Assembly (NCBI RefSeq): GCF_005233835.1
Contig: NZ_SZQA01000001.1
Location: 512,827 to 576,826 of the forward strand
Source of the DNA: Herbidospora galbida
GTDB lineage: Bacteria > Actinomycetota > Actinomycetes > Streptosporangiales > Streptosporangiaceae
Reading direction: 5' to 3'
Length of the DNA: 64,000 bases
Part shown: positions 7,430 to 16,285 of the stretch, one piece after another
How the letters are laid out: every line of letters starts with the position of its first letter
Position numbering within the stretch: position 1 is the stretch's first letter
Program-made: the position numbers and the translations under genes
The notes under the pieces: model-generated
What the model was told of the DNA's origin: nothing
The model's input: only the letters and a program-made list of their open reading frames with translations
Databases searched by the model: none

Positions 7430-9307
7430 GTGAGGGAACACAGCACACTCCGCGCCGAGGAGATATCGGCGGCGCGCGAGATCCTCGTCCGCGAAGGCCT
7501 GCTGAACGAGACGACCCACGTGTCGTACCTGGGCCTGAAGGAGCAGGACAAGCGCAAGCCGGCCGGGGCGCGCGAGCTGCGCGCGATGCTCGTCGACATG
7601 GCCGACGGCCGCTCCCACGACGTGGTGGTCCGCCCGTCGGACGACGCCCTGGTGTCGGTGACCGAGCTCGACCCGGCCGTCGACGGCCAAGTGCCGGTCA
7701 TCATGCTCGAGTTCGCGATGGTCGAGGCGATCGTGCACGCCGACGAACGCTGGCTCGCGGCCATGCGCCGCCGAGGCCTGACCGACCTGTCGAAGCTGCG
7801 CGTGCAGCCGCTGTCGGCGGGCCGGGCGATGACCGAGGACGAGAAGGGCCGCCGCCTCCAGCGCACCCTGACCTTCCTGCAGAAGGACGAGCACGACCTG
7901 CCCTGGGCCCACCCGGTCGACGGCGTCGTCGCCTACGTGGACGTCATCGAGAAGACGGTCGTCGAGGTGCTCGACAACGCCGTCCTGGACGTCCCGCAGG
8001 AGGACGGCAACTTCCATCTCGCCGACTTCAACGGGCCGCTCAGGGAAGGCCTGAAGCCCATCGAGATCACCCAGCCGCACGGCCCCAGCTTCACCATCGA
8101 CGACGACCACGTGCTCGACTGGCTCGGCTGGAAGGTCCAGGTCTGCTTCGACTCGCGCGAGGGCCTGGTGCTGCGCGACATCTCGATCAACGACCGGCAG
8201 GTCGTCGACCGCGCCTCGATCGCCGAGATGGTCGTCCCGTACGCCGACCCCAGCCCCCAGCGCTGGTTCCAGACCTTCTTCGACGGCGGCGAGTACCTGC
8301 TCGGCAACTTCGCCAACTCCCTCAAGCTCGGGTGCGACTGCCTCGGCGAGATCACCTACCTGGACGCCGTGGTCGCCGACAACGCCGGCAACCCGCGCGT
8401 GATCCCCCAGGCGATCTGCATCCACGAGGAGGACGCCGGGGTGCTGTGGAAGCACACCAGCCACTTCACCAATTCGAGCGAGGTGCGCCGCAACCGCCGC
8501 CTGGTGATCTCCTTCTTCGTCACCGTCGGCAACTACGACTACGGCTTCTACTGGTACCTCTACCTCGACGGCACGATCGAGCTGGAGGTCAAGGCCACCG
8601 GCGTGGTCTTCACCTCGGGCCACCCGAACCCCGGCGGCGACTACGCCTACGCCACCGAGGTCGCCCCTGGCCTCGGCGCCCCGCACCACCAGCACCTGTT
8701 CAGCGCCCGCCTGGAGATGGCCGTCGACGGCCCCGCCAACTACGTCGAGGAGATCGACGCGGTCGCCGTCCCGCGCGGCCCGCAGAACCCGACCGGCACC
8801 GGCATCACCCAGCAGGTCACCCGCCTGCGCAAGGAGAGCGACGCCCCCCGCCTGGCCGACGGCCGGCGCGGCCGGGTCTGGCGTGTCGGCAACCCCGAGG
8901 TGCGGAACCGCCTCGGCAAGGACGTCGCCTACGTGCTGCACCCGGAGGGCATGCCGGTGCTGCTCGCCGACACCGAGTCCGACCTGTACGGGCGGGCCGT
9001 CTTCGCCTCCGGCCACCTGTGGGTCACCGCGTACGACCCCTCGGAGCTCTATCCGGCCGGTGACCTGGTCAACCAGCATCCCGGCGGGGCGGGCATGCCC
9101 GCCTGGGTCGCCGCCGACCGCGACATCGACGGCGCGCCGATCGTGCTCTGGCACACCTTCGGCATGACGCACTTCCCGCGCCCGGAGGACTGGCCGGTCA
9201 TGCCGGTGGACACCACCGGTTTCAAGCTCAAGCCATCCGGCTTCTTCGGCCGCAACCCGACGCTGGACATTCCGGCGTCCGGCGGCGCCACGCACTGCCA
9301 TTCGTGA
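7430..9307 (+). CDS. Copper-containing primary amine oxidase
   Basis: 625 residues, the usual size of bacterial copper amine oxidases. It oxidises a primary amine to aldehyde, ammonia and H2O2. All key residues are present: the topaquinone-precursor Tyr369 in NYDY, catalytic base Asp285 in FFDGGEY, and copper ligands His420 and His422 in HHQH plus His581 in MTHFPRPEDW. The spacing matches the Arthrobacter enzyme shifted by 11-13 residues. No signal peptide is seen, so it is probably cytoplasmic. It heads a run with SIS, kinase and aldehyde dehydrogenase genes; the aldehyde made here is a natural substrate for the last. The amine is unknown. Confidence 0.95.
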   Translation: MREHSTLRAEEISAAREILVREGLLNETTHVSYLGLKEQDKRKPAGARELRAMLVDMADGRSHDVVVRPSDDALVSVTELDPAVDGQVPVIMLEFAMVEAIVHADERWLAAMRRRGLTDLSKLRVQPLSAGRAMTEDEKGRRLQRTLTFLQKDEHDLPWAHPVDGVVAYVDVIEKTVVEVLDNAVLDVPQEDGNFHLADFNGPLREGLKPIEITQPHGPSFTIDDDHVLDWLGWKVQVCFDSREGLVLRDISINDRQVVDRASIAEMVVPYADPSPQRWFQTFFDGGEYLLGNFANSLKLGCDCLGEITYLDAVVADNAGNPRVIPQAICIHEEDAGVLWKHTSHFTNSSEVRRNRRLVISFFVTVGNYDYGFYWYLYLDGTIELEVKATGVVFTSGHPNPGGDYAYATEVAPGLGAPHHQHLFSARLEMAVDGPANYVEEIDAVAVPRGPQNPTGTGITQQVTRLRKESDAPRLADGRRGRVWRVGNPEVRNRLGKDVAYVLHPEGMPVLLADTESDLYGRAVFASGHLWVTAYDPSELYPAGDLVNQHPGGAGMPAWVAADRDIDGAPIVLWHTFGMTHFPRPEDWPVMPVDTTGFKLKPSGFFGRNPTLDIPASGGATHCHS

Positions 9308-9329
9308 CTCATCGATATCTGGGGAAAGC

Positions 9330-10352
9330 ATGTCAACGCCGAAAGAAGGTCACATCTCCTTCGCGTCCGCGCGGGCCGGTCAGGTCGCCGCGCTGCGGAC
9401 CGCGATCGAGCGGCTGAGCAGGGACGTCACGGTCCGGCAGGCCGAGGGCTGGTTCCGGGGAGATGGCCCGATCTTCGTCGCCATCGGAGCCAGCCACGCC
9501 GCCGCCTGCGCGCCGGTGTGGACGCTGCGCAGCCGGGGCGTGCACTCCTGGCGGCTGAGCGCGGGCGACCACCCGCTGCCGTTCCCGCGCAGCGCGCACC
9601 CGCTGGTCGCGGTGTCGCAGAGCGGGCGCAGCAGCGAGACGCTGGCCGTGCTCGGCACGGTCGACCCCGATCTGCGGTACGCGGTCACCAACGCCGCCCC
9701 CTCGCCGATCGGCGACCTGGCCGGGCGCGGGCTGTCGCTGGGCGGCATCCCCGACAGCTACGCCTCGACGATCGGCTACACCGCGACCGTCGTCGCCCTC
9801 GGGATGATCGCCGAAGCGTGGGACGGCGGCGCCGTCGACCCGTCGTGGAGCGGGCTGCCCGACCACCTCGACGCCCTGGACGCCGACCTGACCGAGCGGG
9901 CCGGCGCGCTGGCGGCGCCGTTCGCCGTGTCGCGGGCCGGCGACTTCGTGGGCGGCGGGCCGTCCGCCGGGTCTGCCGAGGCCGGGGCGCTGCTGTTCCG
10001 CGAGACGGTCCGGCTGCCCGCGGCGGCGATGAGCACCCGCCAGTACCTGCACGGCGCGATGGAGTCGGCGGGCGACACCGTCCACGTGCTGTTCGGCGAC
10101 GACCGCGAGATCACCCTGGCGCACACGCTGGCCTCCGCCGACCACCCCGTCATCCTGGTGACCTCGGCCGATGTCGAGCCCGGCCCGGCGCTGCAGGTGG
10201 TCCGCCTGCCGGAGGTCTCGCCGAACCAGCGGGCGGTGCTGGAGGTGTTCGTCCTCCAGGCGCTCGTCGCCCGGACGGCGGAGGACGCCGGCATCGACAT
10301 CGAGGAGTTCGTGTTCGACAACGCCGACACCAAGGTCGGAGCCGCCCTGTGA
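9330..10352 (+). CDS. Double-SIS sugar-phosphate isomerase/deaminase-like protein
   Basis: 340 residues made of two SIS domains, like the isomerase half of GlmS, the SIS-type NagB-II deaminases and FrlB-type deglycases. Domain 1 has the phosphate-binding VSQSGRSSET; domain 2 has the EAGALLFRE...STRQYLHG region in the place of the GlmS acid/base segment. GGGGAAAG precedes the ATG. It lies 22 nt after the amine oxidase and overlaps the kinase start by 4 nt. A role on an amino-sugar phosphate is inferred from family and neighbours; deamination, isomerisation and deglycation cannot be separated by eye. Confidence 0.85.
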   Translation: MSTPKEGHISFASARAGQVAALRTAIERLSRDVTVRQAEGWFRGDGPIFVAIGASHAAACAPVWTLRSRGVHSWRLSAGDHPLPFPRSAHPLVAVSQSGRSSETLAVLGTVDPDLRYAVTNAAPSPIGDLAGRGLSLGGIPDSYASTIGYTATVVALGMIAEAWDGGAVDPSWSGLPDHLDALDADLTERAGALAAPFAVSRAGDFVGGGPSAGSAEAGALLFRETVRLPAAAMSTRQYLHGAMESAGDTVHVLFGDDREITLAHTLASADHPVILVTSADVEPGPALQVVRLPEVSPNQRAVLEVFVLQALVARTAEDAGIDIEEFVFDNADTKVGAAL

Positions 10353-11263
10353 CTGCGGCAGCGACGGTCCTGGCCGGGCTGGACATCGGGGGAACCAAGA
10401 CGCACCTGCGGTTCGAGACGCCCGACGGCCGCGTCCTGGCCGACGTGGTCGACCCGACCGACACGTGGTCGGCCGCGCCCGTCGGCCAGGCCGCCCGGTG
10501 GATCGCCGGCCTGGTCGAGCGGCATCGCCCCGCCGGGGCCGCGCTCGGCGCTGTCGCCGTGGGCGCGCAGGGCTGCGACGACGAGCACCACTGCGCCGAA
10601 CTGTCGCACGCGTTGTCGTCGGCGACCGGAGTGCCGAGCGCGGTCACCAACGACGCCGCGCTGCTGGTCCCGGCGGCCGGGCTGACGTCGGGCATCGGCG
10701 TGATCTCCGGCACCGGCTCGATCGCCGTGGCGGTGCGACCCGACGGCGGGCTGATGTTCGCCGGCGGCTGGGGCTGGGTCATCGGCGACGAGGGCAGCGC
10801 GCCCGCCCTGGTCAGGGAGGCCGTCCGGGCCGCGCTGACCAGGAACGACACCGGCGACGGCGGCGACGTGCTGCTGTCGCTGCTGGTCGAGGCGTTCGGG
10901 GTGCCCGACGCGGTCGGGCTGGCCCGCAGCGTCAACGACCTCCCGACGGCCGAGCACTGGGCGCCCAAGGCCCCGGCCGTGTTCGCCGCCGCCGCGCAGG
11001 GGTCGGCCGACGCCCGCGCGACCATCCGGGCGGGCGCGGAGAGCCTGGCGTACCTGGTCGGCGTGCTGGCCGCCCGGGGCGCGGGCGTCACCGACGTGGT
11101 CGCGGCGGGCGGCGTCATGACGGGCCAGCCCGACCTCTACTCGGCCTTCCGCGAGGCGGTCGCCCGCGACCATCCGGGGCTGACCGTCCACCTGCTGAGC
11201 GAACCCCCCGTCACCGGCGCGATCGCCCTCGCCCGGCGTCTCCAACCTGAGGAGCGGACATGA
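10349..11263 (+). CDS. BadF/BadG-type ASKHA kinase (N-acetylglucosamine-kinase-like)
   Basis: 304 residues from a GTG overlapping the previous stop (GTGA). The ASKHA phosphate-1 loop is AGLDIGGTKTHLRF; the central loop is SGTGSIAVAV followed by GGWGWVIGDEGSAP, the signature of the BadF/BadG and GlcNAc-kinase group. This group phosphorylates glucosamine, GlcNAc and related sugars with ATP. Here the product would feed the SIS protein encoded just upstream. The stop overlaps the aldehyde dehydrogenase ATG. Substrate is inferred, family is clear. Confidence 0.88.
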   Translation: MTAAATVLAGLDIGGTKTHLRFETPDGRVLADVVDPTDTWSAAPVGQAARWIAGLVERHRPAGAALGAVAVGAQGCDDEHHCAELSHALSSATGVPSAVTNDAALLVPAAGLTSGIGVISGTGSIAVAVRPDGGLMFAGGWGWVIGDEGSAPALVREAVRAALTRNDTGDGGDVLLSLLVEAFGVPDAVGLARSVNDLPTAEHWAPKAPAVFAAAAQGSADARATIRAGAESLAYLVGVLAARGAGVTDVVAAGGVMTGQPDLYSAFREAVARDHPGLTVHLLSEPPVTGAIALARRLQPEERT

Positions 11264-12630
11264 ACTCAAGGGACAAATCAACCGGCGAAACCCTCGGCTC
11301 GGTGTCCGAGTCGACGGTCGCCGACGTCGACGCCGCGGTCGGCCGGGCCGCCGCCGCCCAGCCCGCCTGGGCCGAGCCGCCGTACACCGAACGCGCCGCC
11401 GCGCTGCGCACGGCCGCCGCGCGGCTGGAGGCGAAGGCGGCGGAGGTGCGTGACCTGATCGTGCGCGAGACGGGGTGCATCCCCGGCAAGGCCGACTACG
11501 AGATCGGCGCCGCGATCGGCGAGCTGCACGCGGCCGCCGCGCTGGCCGCCCGGCCCGTCGGCGAGGTGCTGCCCTCCAACCACGCGGGGCGGTTCAGCCT
11601 GGCCGAGCGCCTCCCCCTCGGCGTGGTCGCCGCGATCACGCCATGGAACTTCCCGCTGGTGCTGGGCATGCGGGTGGTCGCGCCCGCGCTCGCCCTGGGC
11701 AACACGGTCGTGCTCAAGCCGTCCCCGGAGACCCCGCTGAGCGGCGGTTCGCTCTTCGCCGACCTGTTCGACGGCGACGTGCTCCAGATCGTGCAGGGCG
11801 GTCCGGAGGTGGGCGAACGCCTGGTCACCCACCCGGAGACCGCGATGGTGCACTTCACCGGCTCGACCACGGTCGGCCGTGCCATCGCCGCCCAGGCGGG
11901 CGGTCTGCTGAAGAAGGTCTCGCTGGAACTGGGCGGCAACAACGCCCTGGTCGTGCTCGACGACGCCGACCTGGAGCAGGCGGCGATGATCGGCGCCTGG
12001 TCGAGCTTCCACTACCAGGGCCAGACCTGCATCACGGCCGGACGCCACATCGTCCAGGCCGGCATCGCGGAGGCCTACATCGCCGAACTGACCCGGCGGG
12101 CGGCCGCCGTCAAGGTCGGCGACCCGTTCACCGAGGCCGTCGGCCTCGGCCCGATGATCAACGAGCGCCAGTTCACCCGGGCGGCCGACATGCTGTCGGA
12201 GGCCGTGGCGGCCGGCGCGACCGTGCTCACCGGAGGGCCGGGCGAGCTCCCGTTCTTCCGGCCCGCCGTGGTGACCTCGGTCGACGAGGGCATGCGGCTC
12301 TGGCGGGAGGAGATCTTCGCCCCGGTCGCGCCGGTGCTGGTCGTGGCCGACGAGGAGGAGGCGATCCGGGTCGTCAACGACACCGAATACGGCCTGGTCA
12401 ACTCGGTCGCGACGGCCGACCTGCGCCGCGGCCTGTCGGTGGCGCGGCGGCTGCGCGGCGGCATGGTCCACGTCAACGACGCGACCCCGCAGGACGAGGC
12501 GGGCGTCCCGTTCGGCGGGATCGGCCAGTCGGGGCTCGGCGGCCGGTCGGGCGGCGACGACAACCTGGAGGAGTTCACCACGCGCCGCTGGCTGACCACG
12601 ACGGACCTGCCGGTGCACTACCCGTACTGA
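11260..12630 (+). CDS. NAD(P)-dependent aldehyde dehydrogenase
   Basis: 456 residues, slightly shorter than typical 480-500. It oxidises an aldehyde to the acid. Visible motifs are TPWNFP (Asn of the oxyanion hole), FTGSTTVG (cofactor loop), Glu223 in LELGGNN, catalytic Cys257 in GQTCITAGR, EEIFAPVAPV and FGGIGQSGLGG. The sequence looks closest to benzaldehyde/vanillin-type dehydrogenases. As last gene of the coupled operon it can remove the aldehyde made by the copper amine oxidase. A strong terminator follows 9 nt after the stop. Confidence 0.93.
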   Translation: MNSRDKSTGETLGSVSESTVADVDAAVGRAAAAQPAWAEPPYTERAAALRTAAARLEAKAAEVRDLIVRETGCIPGKADYEIGAAIGELHAAAALAARPVGEVLPSNHAGRFSLAERLPLGVVAAITPWNFPLVLGMRVVAPALALGNTVVLKPSPETPLSGGSLFADLFDGDVLQIVQGGPEVGERLVTHPETAMVHFTGSTTVGRAIAAQAGGLLKKVSLELGGNNALVVLDDADLEQAAMIGAWSSFHYQGQTCITAGRHIVQAGIAEAYIAELTRRAAAVKVGDPFTEAVGLGPMINERQFTRAADMLSEAVAAGATVLTGGPGELPFFRPAVVTSVDEGMRLWREEIFAPVAPVLVVADEEEAIRVVNDTEYGLVNSVATADLRRGLSVARRLRGGMVHVNDATPQDEAGVPFGGIGQSGLGGRSGGDDNLEEFTTRRWLTTTDLPVHYPY

Positions 12631-12639
12631 CGAACGCCG

Positions 12640-12669
12640 GGGGAAGACCGCCGCTTGGCGGTCTTCCCC
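12640..12669 (+). terminator. Strong terminator ending the amine oxidase operon
   Basis: GGGGAAGACCGCC (12640-12652) and GGCGGTCTTCCCC (12657-12669) form a perfect 13-bp stem with a GCTT loop. It begins 9 nt after the aldehyde dehydrogenase stop. Confidence 0.92.
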
Positions 12670-12689
12670 TAGAGGGAGGCGAACCAGCG

Positions 12690-13080
12690 GACCACGCGCG
12701 ACCGCGCCGAGCCGGAACCAGACGTCGGCCCGCCCCTGCAACGCGCGGGCCAGCCCGAGCGCCGCCGAGGCCCCCTGCGAGAACCCGGTGACCAGCACCT
12801 CGCGCTCCAGCCGCCGGCCCGAACCGGCGGTGAACGCGCGGACCGCGCGCAGCATGTCGAGGGAGGCGGTGGTCTCCGACGGGACGTCCATCCAGGGATG
12901 CGGGCCGGGTCCCTCGCCCAGGCCGAGGTAGTCGGGGGCGACGGCGGCCATCCCGGCGGAGGCGTAGGTGAGCGCCGGAGCCTTGCCCCACACGCCCGTG
13001 GCGGTCGAGGGGGCGTCGCCCTTGAACAGTTCGGTGCCGTGCGTGAACGAGACGGCCCGCAGGCGGCGGTCGCCGTTGCG
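12690..13080 (-). pseudogene. Alpha/beta hydrolase (secretory-lipase-like) internal fragment
   Basis: On the minus strand about 125 residues of an alpha/beta hydrolase are readable: HGTELFKG, VAPDYLGLGEG, SLDMLRAVRAF and the nucleophile elbow GFSQGAS. The frame has no start at the 5' end and no acid or His part at the 3' end; after FRLGAVAR the reading loses similarity and runs into the terminator area. It is a remnant truncated at both ends, lying back to back with the next fragment. Exact limits are approximate. Confidence 0.7.
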
Positions 13081-13340
13081 GGGCAAGGCTGCACGGCCGC
13101 TCCGGCGATCCTGCCGTTCCTCATGGAGGCCGCCGCGTCGCCGCGCGTGCGGTGCCGTCCGGAGGTGCTGGAGATCGTCGCGCTCCTGGCGGACACGGCC
13201 GCGGAGGTCGCTCCTCACTGGGTCGCCCCCGACTGGCCCTTGGCATGGACGCGGGCCCGCCCCGTCTTGCTCACCCTGCTCGCCGATCCGGACCCGACCG
13301 TCCGCGCGGCGGCGGACCGGGCCCGTCGGGTTAGGGTTCC
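13081..13340 (+). pseudogene. HEAT-repeat protein C-terminal fragment
   Basis: The plus frame from about 13081 reads CTAAPAILPFLMEAA, PEVLEIVALLADTA and LADPDPTVRAAADRA. This matches the rhythm of actinobacterial HEAT-repeat proteins (AVPFLxELL, RxxLLELLA). No start codon belongs to it and its upstream part is missing, cut at the junction with the hydrolase fragment. The frame then runs into the start of the VOC gene. It reads as decay, not a working gene. Confidence 0.55.
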
Positions 13341-13345
13341 TCCCC

Positions 13346-14074
13346 ATGGGACTGCGACTCGTACAGGTGAACATCAAGGCCGGTGACGACGCGGCGCTCG
13401 GCCGGTTCTGGGCCGACGCGCTCGGCTGGGAAGTGGACAGCGAGGAACCCGGGGTGACCAACGTCGAACCCGTCGGCTTCGACTGGCCCGACCCCTCCGC
13501 CGTCTGCATCGACTTCGTCGCCGTCCCCGACCCGGGCACGGTGAGGTACCGCACGCACCTCGACCTCGGCACCGCCTCCGAAGCCCACCACGCCGAGTTG
13601 GTCGCCCGCCTGAAGGATCTCGGCGCGAGGCCCGCCGGCGTGGACGCGCCGTGGACGGTGCTGGCCGATCCGGAGGGCAACGTCTTCTGCGTCCGGGAGC
13701 CCCGGGAGCTCGACCGTGACACCGGGCCGATCGCCGCGGTGGTGGTCGACTGCGCCGACCCCCGGGCCATGGCCGGCTTCTGGGGAGAGGCGACCGGCTG
13801 GGTCGTCCACGAGGCGGACGGCGAGCACGCGCTGCTGCGCGCCCCCGAGGGAATCGGGCCCTACCTGGAGTTCCTCCGCACTCCTCACGTGCCGGGCCTG
13901 GCGCACCGCGTCCACATCGACCTGCTGCCGAACCCCGTCGACGCCAAGGCGGCGGAGCTGGCCCGGCTGGAGGCGCTCGGCGCGAAGCCCGCCGACGTCG
14001 GCCAGGGCGACGTCCCGTGGACGGTCATGGCCGACCCGGAGGGCAACGAGTTCTGCGTGCTGGGCCGCCGGTGA
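13346..14074 (+). CDS. VOC-superfamily protein with two glyoxalase-like domains
   Basis: 242 residues with two tandem vicinal-oxygen-chelate domains, about residues 1-115 and 125-242. Each ends with the same block: PWTVLADPEGNVFCV in the first and PWTVMADPEGNEFCV in the second, a hallmark of small actinobacterial glyoxalase/bleomycin-resistance-like proteins. Metal ligands are not obvious, so enzymatic activity is uncertain. The ATG at 13346 follows TAGGGT by 8 nt with no Shine-Dalgarno, suggesting leaderless translation and showing it survived next to two gene remnants. Confidence 0.82.
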   Translation: MGLRLVQVNIKAGDDAALGRFWADALGWEVDSEEPGVTNVEPVGFDWPDPSAVCIDFVAVPDPGTVRYRTHLDLGTASEAHHAELVARLKDLGARPAGVDAPWTVLADPEGNVFCVREPRELDRDTGPIAAVVVDCADPRAMAGFWGEATGWVVHEADGEHALLRAPEGIGPYLEFLRTPHVPGLAHRVHIDLLPNPVDAKAAELARLEALGAKPADVGQGDVPWTVMADPEGNEFCVLGRR

Positions 14075-14443
14075 GGCGCGCCAGGTCACAACGTCGACGT
14101 GTACGACACGAACGAGGCACGGTTGAGCCTGGTCGTGGAACCGGTCTTCGGCCCTGAATCCGGGCGTGGATCCCGCCGTGAGCGATCGTGTCTCCACCGG
14201 CCGCCGTGCGACGTTGACCCATACATTCCCTTCCCTGACGCGCACAGAGGCCCCGGCGCGTGTCGCGCCAGGGCCCGAAGAGTTCAACACCATCTACCGG
14301 CCATCCGGCCGGCTTACCGTCGTCGGCATCCGCCGTACTGCCTGGCCGTGATGCGGGGATCGCGGATAGGTGACCTCAGACCACCTTCACCTGGGACGCC
14401 GCCTACACCCAGTCCGACCAGACGCAAGGAAAGCGGCCCAGGG
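14075..14443. other. Intergenic region with a terminator-like hairpin
   Basis: No convincing gene. GGCCCCGGCGC (14250-14260) and GCGCCAGGGCC (14266-14276) form an 11-bp stem with one mismatch and a 5-nt loop, possibly terminating the VOC transcript. A short plus-strand stretch near 14380-14460 has coding-like codon use but no start, and I do not call it. Confidence 0.45.
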
Positions 14444-14800
14444 TCACGGGCGCCCGGGCCACTTGAGGGAGCAGACATTGACCGTGCGGGTCGAGAACTT
14501 CGGGATCTGGATGAGCCTGGATCTCGGTGCGATCCGTCCGTTCGCGAGGCGCTTCACCCGGTAGGCGCCGGGCCGGCCCCGGAAGTAGTGCGTGCCGTTG
14601 TTGTCGCGCACGTTGCCCGCGACGCCCGGACCTACGACCGTGACCGACACACCCCCCACGTGGGCACACCTGAAGACCAGCTTGAGGAGTCCGTACGGCG
14701 GTGTCGCCGCGGCCGAGGGAGGTGCGAAGCCGACGGTGGCCACGGCGAGGCTCATCGCGACCGCGCCTGCAAGGGCAGAACGCCGGACAATGCTGTGCAT
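14444..14800 (-). CDS. Small secreted protein of unknown function
   Basis: 118 residues with a clear Sec signal peptide (MHSIVRRSALAGAV start, hydrophobic core, cleavage near SAAA). The mature domain of about 85 residues has two Cys, in LVFRCAHVGG and VNVCSLKW, probably a disulfide, and a glycine-rich middle. AAAGGA 7 nt upstream supports ATG 14800. I do not recognise a family. It lies alone beside a decayed ATPase gene. Extracytoplasmic location is likely, role unknown. Confidence 0.7.
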   Translation of the reverse strand: MHSIVRRSALAGAVAMSLAVATVGFAPPSAAATPPYGLLKLVFRCAHVGGVSVTVVGPGVAGNVRDNNGTHYFRGRPGAYRVKRLANGRIAPRSRLIQIPKFSTRTVNVCSLKWPGRP

Positions 14801-15089
14801 GATGATCCTTTCCTGGAGAACTCGGTCACTCTAGCCTCGTCTCCCACATTCACAGCGTGGTTCGGAAAAATGGTGAAGCGTTTGCGAGGGTTTCTCGCAG
14901 CGTGCGGCGGACGAAGCGCTATAGATCTGGCCAAAACGCCCCGGCACTCGGGCCTGGCTTCCTTCCGTCGCCACCCCGGTTCCCGTGGTGGACGTGGCTG
15001 GCCTTCTGCCGGGCCGAACCCAGCGGCGACGCGGACCGCCTCGGCCGGCGCCGGCAACTCCCGCTCCCCGGCATAAGGGTCGTCCTGAT

Positions 15090-15390
15090 GTAGGTGGTGA
15101 AACGCTCCGGCACAAAGTGCCCACCAGTACGGTCCCGGCCGCCGGCAGGCGGCGGACGGTGGCAGCGGTCAGGGCGGGCAGGTAGCGCTGGAGTTCATCC
15201 AGCCACACCACCGGCCGCGGCGGCGCGGGCGAGGTGGCCGCCGCCATCAGGGTGCGGCAGCCACCAGTCCGGCAGCTCAGCCAGGATGGCCTCGTAGGCG
15301 CAGCGGGTCTTGCCGGTGAAGCAGCACCATCCCGCCCCGCCCGGAAGCGGCCGCGTCCCGGATCAGCGCCCGTGTGCCGTCCCGATCTGG
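15090..15390 (-). pseudogene. Frameshifted actinobacterial P-loop ATPase fragment
   Basis: Three minus-strand frames read in order as one protein: GTRALIRDAAASGRGGMVLL, then TGKTRCAYEAILAELPDWWL, then PRPVVWLDELQRYLPAL and TVRRLPAAGTVLVGTL. This is the P-loop GKT[RS]xAYEA ... VWLDELQRYL arrangement of large actinomycete ATPase/repeat proteins. At least two frameshifts and the loss of the C-terminal repeats make it a pseudogene. It ends next to the XRE regulator gene. Limits are approximate; no transposase is visible nearby. Confidence 0.7.
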
Positions 15391-15400
15391 ACGGCGTCCG

Positions 15401-16282
15401 TCACGAGAATGCACCTTGACCGTGATCGTTCTCAGCGCAAACCGCTGCACCGTTTTTCCCGAGGCCGGTCGCGGCGAGGTGGGCGATGGCCTCCTCACTC
15501 CGGCTGCCGGGTTCGGGCGTGCCGACGAGGAGTTGCTGACCCGGAGCGTCGTGCACGTCGAAGGTCTGGTACGTCAACTCGATCCGGCCCAGCTCGGGAT
15601 GGACGAAGACCTTGTAGGCGCGGGAGAGTCGGCTGACTCCCTGCAGGGCCCACAGTTCAGCGAACTCGGGCGATGCGGTCTCCAGTTCGGCGACGATCGC
15701 CGAGATGTCGACGTCATCCGGTAGCCGCCCCTGGTTGAGGCGAAGCGCGTCGACCGTGTTCCGGCGCAGCAGCTCCCATTCCGCGAAGACCGTCTTCACT
15801 TGCGGATGGGTGAACAGGATGCGCGGCATGTTCCGTTCGTCCCCGAAGGGTGCCAACAGCGTATCCGCTACCGGATTGGTCGCCAGGACGTCGAATGCGG
15901 GGCCGAGGACATAGGCGGCGGCGCGGGGAAAGGCATCGAGCAGCTCCAGAAGCTTCGGGTGCACCCGGTCGCGGGCGGCATCGGGAGCAAGACGGGGATG
16001 GAGACCGCCGAGCCGGAACAGGTGACCGCGACCGTCCGAGCTCAATCGGAGCGCCCGGCCGATGGCGTCGAGCACCTGCGCGGAGGGGTTCCGCTCTCGG
16101 CCCTGCTCCAAGCGGGTGTAGTAGTCCGCGCTGACCCCCGCCAGAACAGCGACCTCTTCGCGCCGCAACCCCGGCACGCGGCGTCCGGATGCCGACCCGG
16201 CAAGGCCGGCTTCGGCAGGTTCCAGCCGCGAGCGACTGGCGCGCAGGAACGCGCCGAGGTCACTGTCGCGGGCGAGGGCCAT
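15401..16282 (-). CDS. XRE-family regulator with MmyB-like ligand domain
   Basis: 293 residues. The N-terminal helix-turn-helix reads PGLRREEVAVLAGVSADYYTRLEQGR, shared by this actinobacterial group, and the C-terminal two-thirds is the MmyB-like ligand-binding domain (YVLGPAFDVLATNPVADTLL; VFVHPELGRIELTYQTFDV). It is divergent from a short-chain dehydrogenase gene, the usual arrangement in which the regulator controls its neighbour. Two 14-bp direct repeats lie right before its start codon. Codon use is less extreme than in the surrounding operons. Confidence 0.9.
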   Translation of the reverse strand: MALARDSDLGAFLRASRSRLEPAEAGLAGSASGRRVPGLRREEVAVLAGVSADYYTRLEQGRERNPSAQVLDAIGRALRLSSDGRGHLFRLGGLHPRLAPDAARDRVHPKLLELLDAFPRAAAYVLGPAFDVLATNPVADTLLAPFGDERNMPRILFTHPQVKTVFAEWELLRRNTVDALRLNQGRLPDDVDISAIVAELETASPEFAELWALQGVSRLSRAYKVFVHPELGRIELTYQTFDVHDAPGQQLLVGTPEPGSRSEEAIAHLAATGLGKNGAAVCAENDHGQGAFS

Positions 16283-16285
16283 GGC

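Noticed and set aside
7373..9331. 652-residue frame opposite the amine oxidase
   Set aside because: Shadow frame rich in Val/Asp/Gly/His with no motif; the plus strand has all copper amine oxidase residues.
11278..13770. 830-residue minus-strand frame
   Set aside because: Mostly a shadow of the aldehyde dehydrogenase and VOC genes; only about 12690-13080 looks like real protein and is listed as a hydrolase remnant.
14099..15076. Plus-strand frame of 325 residues
   Set aside because: Composition is Arg/Pro/Gly/Ser-rich noise, crosses the signal-peptide gene on the other strand, and has no RBS.
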